Source: JAGOUU01 sp964609155
GTDB lineage: Bacteria > Pseudomonadota > Gammaproteobacteria > JAGOUU01
Reading direction: 5' to 3'
DNA length: 64,000 bases
Assembly (NCBI GenBank): GCA_964609155.1
Contig: CAZSRF010000004.1
Location: forward strand, 1 to 64,000
This document shows positions 63,012 through 64,000 of the stretch, piece by piece (position 1 is the stretch's first letter; each line of letters opens with the position of its first letter). The translations under genes and the position numbers were made by a program. A model generated the notes under the pieces. That model was not told the DNA's origin. It was given only the letters and a program-made list of their open reading frames with translations, and did no database searches.

Positions 63012-64000
63012 CTACGAGCGCTGGGTTATAGCAAAAAGTCTTTTGGTTAATGTAATTAATTTATTTTTTATTCTTGATAAGATGTATTTTAGATTGATTT
63101 TCATTTTTGCGATAATAGACTGCATAAGTGAAATATTAGGTGTAGATATTGAATAGTAGCTTTTTTTTGGCGTAAGCACTAAATTGTTTGGTTGATACAT
63201 GGGAATGGTTATAGGTTTAACATTATTACATAGATAAGAAAAATCCATCGTGTATAAGCTATGTTGTAGGCCAAGCTGAATACCACTTTTCGCTGTTACT
63301 CGTTGTTCAACAAAATTGTCAAATTCTTCAATAAAGCTCTTGTAGCTAAACTTGTTTGACTCTATCACTTCTTTAAAGGCTCTTTCTGTTAATTGGTTAA
63401 GGTAGTCGTTGTCATGTAATTTGGCTAAAACCTCTTCTATGTTGCTATAGTCTTTTTTAAGAGATATATAATGCACATTTGGTTTTATTACACCAGAATA
63501 ATCACCTTCAAATAAGATAAGAGCTGTCTTTAAGGTAATGGCTTCGAAAATTTTGGGAGAGATCTGATTCATCTTTACTTTATCTTCATGATGAATGAGT
63601 ATTTTTTCAAAAACTTCTGAGTATGTTACGGCAGGATTTATCTGTAATAATTTTTCTATAGAAGTGCGCACATCACCAAAGTCAAATACATTTGAACCGC
63701 TTTCGGTGCCTAAAGTTGCTTTTGCGCTAGCTAAAAATTTGTACCAGTCTTGCCCATAAATACGTTTACTGTCATCCCACTCGATATCAATGGGTAATTC
63801 ACGCTCTGTACAGATTTTTTTTATATTAATGCCAATATTCATTTTTTCTTGCCCTAGGTTGCCATACCAATAAGGCAAGGCTCTTCCTCTATAACTTATG
63901 AATAATGTTCGTTCTTGAGCTGGTAAGGGTGCAATACTATGTATATTATTTTGCGAAGTATAGCCAGTCAACGTAGGATAAAATTCGACATTACCCAATA
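63012..64000 (-). CDS. Glycosyltransferase-like protein, 5' end outside window
   Basis: At least 328 residues are visible; the frame is still open at the window edge, so the Met near the edge is probably internal. The segments ERTLFISYRGRALPYWYGNL and FLASAKATLGTESGSNVFDF resemble proteins of surface-polysaccharide clusters, and IFEAITLKTALILFEGDYSG resembles the donor-binding end of GT-B glycosyltransferases (E at the position contacting the nucleotide sugar). A basic C-terminal tail follows. Probably in one unit with the GT-C-like gene downstream (46-bp gap). Confidence 0.65.
   Translation of the reverse strand, partial: LGNVEFYPTLTGYTSQNNIHSIAPLPAQERTLFISYRGRALPYWYGNLGQEKMNIGINIKKICTERELPIDIEWDDSKRIYGQDWYKFLASAKATLGTESGSNVFDFGDVRTSIEKLLQINPAVTYSEVFEKILIHHEDKVKMNQISPKIFEAITLKTALILFEGDYSGVIKPNVHYISLKKDYSNIEEVLAKLHDNDYLNQLTERAFKEVIESNKFSYKSFIEEFDNFVEQRVTAKSGIQLGLQHSLYTMDFSYLCNNVKPITIPMYQPNNLVLTPKKSYYSISTPNISLMQSIIAKMKINLKYILSRIKNKLITLTKRLFAITQRS

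Overview
The window is strongly AT-rich DNA from the replication-origin region of a gammaproteobacterial chromosome. Gene order supports this. thrB-polA-engB-cytochrome c4-dsbA, the run glmS-glmU-atpCDGAHFEBI-parB-parA-rsmG-mnmG-mnmE-yidC-yidD-rnpA-rpmH, then oriC-dnaA-dnaN-recF-gyrB, then gmhB-glyS-glyQ all match the order seen in Pseudomonas-type gammaproteobacteria. Low GC, dispersed short palindromic repeats, eukaryote-like Cys-rich secreted proteins, Sel1 repeats and large orphan proteins suggest a host-associated lineage such as Legionellales or a relative. That placement is inference; no rRNA lies in the window.

Layout. 1-2.1 kb: an orphan small protein, a palindromic repeat, a DUF559 nuclease-like gene and thrB. 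2.2-10.6 kb: DNA polymerase I with a degenerate proofreading site, EngB, cytochrome c4, a DsbA-like oxidoreductase, a secreted M28 peptidase, tRNA-Arg(CCG) and a YbiT-type ABC-F protein. 10.6-19.6 kb is accessory: a Sel1 protein, a glycerophosphodiester phosphodiesterase (GDPD), an orphan membrane protein, cytochrome c5, two large paralogous orphan proteins and one more orphan. 19.6-38.8 kb: glmS/glmU, the complete ATP synthase operon, parAB, rsmG, mnmGE, yidC/yidD/rnpA/rpmH, all on the minus strand. 38.8-41.2 kb: a frameshifted GDPD gene and the probable oriC. 41.2-47.6 kb: dnaA, dnaN, recF (holding two perfect parS palindromes) and gyrB on the plus strand. 47.7-54.2 kb is a second accessory block: a TpsA-like filamentous haemagglutinin interrupted by a 100-N assembly gap in an 18-bp tandem repeat, and two secreted Cys-rich proteins sharing a duplicated C-terminal module. 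54.2-60.9 kb: peptide deformylase, GmhB-like phosphatase, glyS, glyQ, a DUF2797 protein and a dicarboxylate/amino-acid symporter. 60.9-64 kb: repeat elements including a 249-bp palindromic MITE-like sequence, a GT-C-like membrane protein and a partial glycosyltransferase-like gene running off the edge.

The core genes form a coherent origin-proximal block: transcription runs away from oriC on both sides, and ParA/ParB have cognate parS sites about 12-15 kb away inside recF. The most interesting non-core material is the large orphan paralogue pair (13.9-18.7 kb), the TpsA/Cys-rich surface locus (47.7-54.2 kb), and the repeat families that punctuate the intergenic regions, including one next to or inside oriC. 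I did not find a CRISPR array, prophage, complete insertion sequence or clear new defence system.
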